Assembly (NCBI GenBank): GCA_902761225.1
Contig: CACWJQ010000020.1
Span: forward strand, 1-42,344
Reading direction: 5' to 3'
Source: an uncultured Lachnospiraceae bacterium
Lineage (GTDB): Bacteria; Bacillota; Clostridia; Lachnospirales; Lachnospiraceae
DNA: 42,344 nucleotides
The translations under genes were made by a program, and so were the position numbers. Each line of letters starts with the position of its first letter. Position 1 is the first letter of the stretch. The notes under the pieces are model-generated. The model was not told the DNA's origin, ran no database searches, and was given only the letters and a program-made list of their open reading frames with translations. Positions 40,211 to 42,344 of the stretch are shown here, piece by piece.

Positions 40211-41836
40211 ATGTATTATTCTGCTATAGGTATACTTGCATTACTGGTCCTGGTGATAGAGAACCTGGACATTCTGCTCGGACTCGATGTGGGCTTTGAT
40301 AAGCCTGCCTGGAAAGTATACAGAAAATTCCTGTTCTCAATTCTTGTGTACTATATCACGGATATTCTGTGGGGAATCCTGGAGGCTCTCAAGATCCCTG
40401 TACTTCTTTTTGCCGATACGTCGCTGTACTTCATCGCCATGGCAGTCGGCATTCTTTTATGGACCAAGTACGTTGTTACTTATCTTGATGAGAAAGATAC
40501 ATTCGGCAATTTCCTTGTACACGCAGGCAGGATCCTTGCTGCGTGTGTTACGGTGATCTCGCTTGTAAATATTTTTGCACCTGTACTTTTTACTGTTGAT
40601 GATGAGTGCGTATATACGCCGCTTCCCATCAGGTATGCGATACTTATAGTGCAGATCGTGCTGCTGTTTCTTATCTCGATCCACGCACTGCAGATCATTC
40701 TTGCAAAGAAGGCATCCGGTGACAGAGTGAAGAGATACAGGGCTACGGCATATTTCGGACTGATCATGTCAACGTTCCTTATTGCTCAGGTCTGGCTGCC
40801 TTACCTTCCGATGTACTGTATTGCGTACCTGCTTGGAACCTGCCTTCTCCGTGCCTTTGTCGTAAGGATGGAGAAGGAAGAATACAGGCTTGAAAATGCG
40901 GAAATGAAGAGGATAAGACAGGAAGAACTTCTTAAGGAGGAACATACTGCCTACAGACGTATCAGTGCACTTGCCGGTGATTTCCTCTGTGTGTATATAG
41001 TGGATCCTGAGTCGGGGGATTACCGTGAATTCAATTCTGCTGATGAATTCAAAAGCTATGATCTTGCAACAAAGGGAACGGATTTCTTCAACACCACAAT
41101 GAAATATGCGAAGAACATAGTGTGTGCCGAGGATTGGGACAAATTCTCGTCCATGTTCTCACGTGAGGCGGTGCTTGACGAAATTGAAAAAGTAGGAATA
41201 TACCTGCTTGAATACAGGATCATCTTACAGGACAGGCCTAACTATGTGCAGCTTAAAGCGGCCATTCTTGATGAGGAGGATGAGCATCGCCTTATCGTCG
41301 GTATCAATGATGTGGATGCACTTGTAAGGCGTGAAGAGGATTATGCTGCCAGACTTGCCAATGCGCAGAGCATGGCTAATATCGATGCACTTACAGGTGT
41401 AAAAAACAGACATGCATATCTCGAAGCCGAAGAAAGGCTTAATGAGCTCATAAATGATGGAGACATAAGCGAGTTTGCCATTGTTATCCTTGATGTGAAC
41501 GATCTCAAAAAAGTAAATGATACTCTGGGACATCAGGCGGGAGATAAGCACCTTCGAGGTGCCTGCAAGATCATATGCGATACATTTAAAAGAAGCCCTG
41601 TATTCCGCATAGGCGGCGATGAATTTGCCGTCATTGTAAGAGGAGAGGACTACGAAAGGGTAGACCGTCTGGTAAGCGACATTGATGATCAGAACAGGAA
41701 AGCCGTTATAAATGGCGGAGTAGTGGTAGCCTGTGGCATGTCAAAGTTTGAGGGTGATGACAGCGTGACAGCGGTGTTCAGACGCGCTGACAGGAATATG
41801 TATGACAACAAGGTCTCACTGAAATCAGGTCAGTAA
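40211..41836 (+). CDS. Membrane diguanylate cyclase (GGDEF), without inhibitory I-site
   Basis: A 541-residue signalling protein. The N-terminal ~215 residues form about seven membrane helices. A short coiled coil (about 220-250, MEKEEYRLENAEMKRIRQEE) leads to a PAS-like region (about 255-380) and then the GGDEF domain from DALTGVKNRHAY onward, with IVILDVNDLKKVNDTLGHQAGD and the intact catalytic GGDEF at 468-472. The product-inhibition site RxxD, normally seven to four residues before the motif, is not present (sequence there is FKRSPVFRIGGDEF). The enzyme would make cyclic di-GMP without I-site feedback. AAGGA precedes the ATG by nine bases. A weak hairpin and a T7 run (41844-41850) just after the stop may terminate the transcript. 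Confidence 0.92.
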   Translation: MYYSAIGILALLVLVIENLDILLGLDVGFDKPAWKVYRKFLFSILVYYITDILWGILEALKIPVLLFADTSLYFIAMAVGILLWTKYVVTYLDEKDTFGNFLVHAGRILAACVTVISLVNIFAPVLFTVDDECVYTPLPIRYAILIVQIVLLFLISIHALQIILAKKASGDRVKRYRATAYFGLIMSTFLIAQVWLPYLPMYCIAYLLGTCLLRAFVVRMEKEEYRLENAEMKRIRQEELLKEEHTAYRRISALAGDFLCVYIVDPESGDYREFNSADEFKSYDLATKGTDFFNTTMKYAKNIVCAEDWDKFSSMFSREAVLDEIEKVGIYLLEYRIILQDRPNYVQLKAAILDEEDEHRLIVGINDVDALVRREEDYAARLANAQSMANIDALTGVKNRHAYLEAEERLNELINDGDISEFAIVILDVNDLKKVNDTLGHQAGDKHLRGACKIICDTFKRSPVFRIGGDEFAVIVRGEDYERVDRLVSDIDDQNRKAVINGGVVVACGMSKFEGDDSVTAVFRRADRNMYDNKVSLKSGQ

Positions 41837-41900
41837 ATCTGAGTTTTTTTCGGTTTATCTTCGGCATACAAAATCTTGAAAAATTTTCTCAAAAATTGTG

Positions 41901-41929
41901 TTGACGAGAGCGGATGATTTTGATAATAT
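41901..41929 (+). promoter_or_regulatory. Promoter for the serine tRNA pair
   Basis: TTGACG, a 17-base spacer and TAATAT, extended by the overlapping TATAAT at 41927-41932, lie about 50 bases upstream of the first tRNA. Confidence 0.7.
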
Positions 41930-41980
41930 AATCGTTGCCGCTGTGCTGGCGCTTTTATTTTTTTGTGCTGAATACAGCCT

Positions 41981-42066
41981 GGAGAGGTATCGAAGCGGTC
42001 ATAACGAGGCGGTCTTGAAAACCGTTTGTCCGAAAGGGCGCGTGGGTTCGAATCCCACCCTCTCCG
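41981..42066 (+). tRNA. tRNA-Ser (UGA anticodon)
   Basis: An 86-base class II tRNA. The acceptor stem is GGAGAGG / CCTCTCC with discriminator G, the anticodon loop is CTTGAAA (anticodon TGA at 42016-42018), there is a long variable arm (TTTGTCCGAAAGGGCGC), and the T-arm is GTGGGTTCGAATCCCAC. CCA is not encoded, so it must be added after 3' processing. Confidence 0.96.
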
Positions 42067-42137
42067 CTCAGACTTTTTAAGACAAAGTCTTATGACGAAC
42101 TTCATACTTGCTTTTGAATCAAGCATGTAAGTACTCT

Positions 42138-42226
42138 GGAGAAGTACTCAAGTGGTTGAAGAGACACCCCTGGAAAGGGTGCAGGTCGTTAATAGCGGCG
42201 CGAGGGTTCAAATCCCTCCTTCTCCG
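42138..42226 (+). tRNA. tRNA-Ser (GGA anticodon)
   Basis: An 89-base class II tRNA. The acceptor stem is GGAGAAG / CTTCTCC with discriminator G, the anticodon loop is CTGGAAA (anticodon GGA at 42172-42174), there is an extended variable arm (GCAGGTCGTTAATAGCGGC), and the T-arm is GAGGGTTCAAATCCCTC. CCA is not encoded. It lies 71 bases after the first serine tRNA and is probably on the same transcript. Confidence 0.96.
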
Positions 42227-42344
42227 TCAGGACGATGAGTCCTACAGTTCCTTGATAATTCAATACTAATGCATCCCTGAACAATTCCTATTTAACCGGC
42301 GAAAACCGGTATAGAAATTTTCAGAAGATGGTCGATGAGAAATC

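Noticed and set aside
41898-42080. 60-codon frame at the right end
   Set aside because: It runs through the serine tRNA gene at 41981-42066.
42227-42344. ACCGG/CCGGT hairpin after the second tRNA as a terminator
   Set aside because: Only a 5-bp stem with no T run directly after it; the rest of the end of the window holds nothing I can name.

Overview
The window looks like a chromosomal segment from a butyrate-producing, polysaccharide-degrading member of the Lachnospiraceae (Clostridia; Butyrivibrio-like). This is inferred from gene content: a phosphate butyryltransferase/butyrate kinase pair, a complete galacturonate-to-ketodeoxygluconate branch, an FMN riboswitch-controlled RibU, lachnospiral proteins of unknown function, strong purine-rich ribosome binding sites and GC content in the mid-40s. 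No phage, transposase, CRISPR or plasmid functions are visible.

Layout. 1-3014: the end of a secreted beta-helix carbohydrate-binding protein and an OmpR-type two-component system. 3054-5213 (minus): one continuous reading frame joining a MATE transporter to a DUF218/YdcF domain. 5425-8329: a conserved protein of unknown function, then ptb-buk, ending in a bidirectional terminator. 8404-11248 (minus): a lipoprotein with an RsiV-like C-terminus and a PlsC-type acyltransferase. 11395-14875: a four-gene operon (HAD phosphatase, YczE-like membrane protein, Wzz-like co-polymerase, EpsG-like polymerase) with no glycosyltransferases. 14925-20635: a hexuronate divergon, with uxaC and a LacI-type regulator leftward and uxaB-uxaA rightward; each of the two facing promoters has a palindromic operator at its start point. 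20662-20887: a 226-bp non-coding element with 28-bp terminal inverted repeats, the most unexplained structure here. 21046-26943: a sugar isomerase/epimerase, secA, prfB (no programmed frameshift) and a degenerate HD-GYP protein. 26970-28641 (minus): three small genes (DUF975 membrane protein, HEXXH zinc-type protein, DUF4190-like protein). 28692-29767: promoter, FMN riboswitch, terminator and ribU. 29856-41836: a long co-directional housekeeping run (ycxB-like, tsaE, tsaB, rimI, rnz, an unknown gene, tsaD, ispD, tex, AI-2E-type permease, acyltransferase, diguanylate cyclase). 41901-42226: a promoter and two serine tRNAs.

How it fits together. The beta-helix protein at the left edge belongs to a family with a known acidic-sugar/pectin-binding member. 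The uxa genes would take galacturonate to 2-keto-3-deoxygluconate; the kinase and aldolase needed next are not in the window. ptb-buk would turn butyryl-CoA into butyrate and ATP. The t6A genes tsaE, tsaB and tsaD lie in one run with RNase Z. The ispD-tex boundary carries an apparent one-base deletion in an A6 tract, so the two genes read as one open frame; this is probably a frameshift or sequence error rather than a real fusion.
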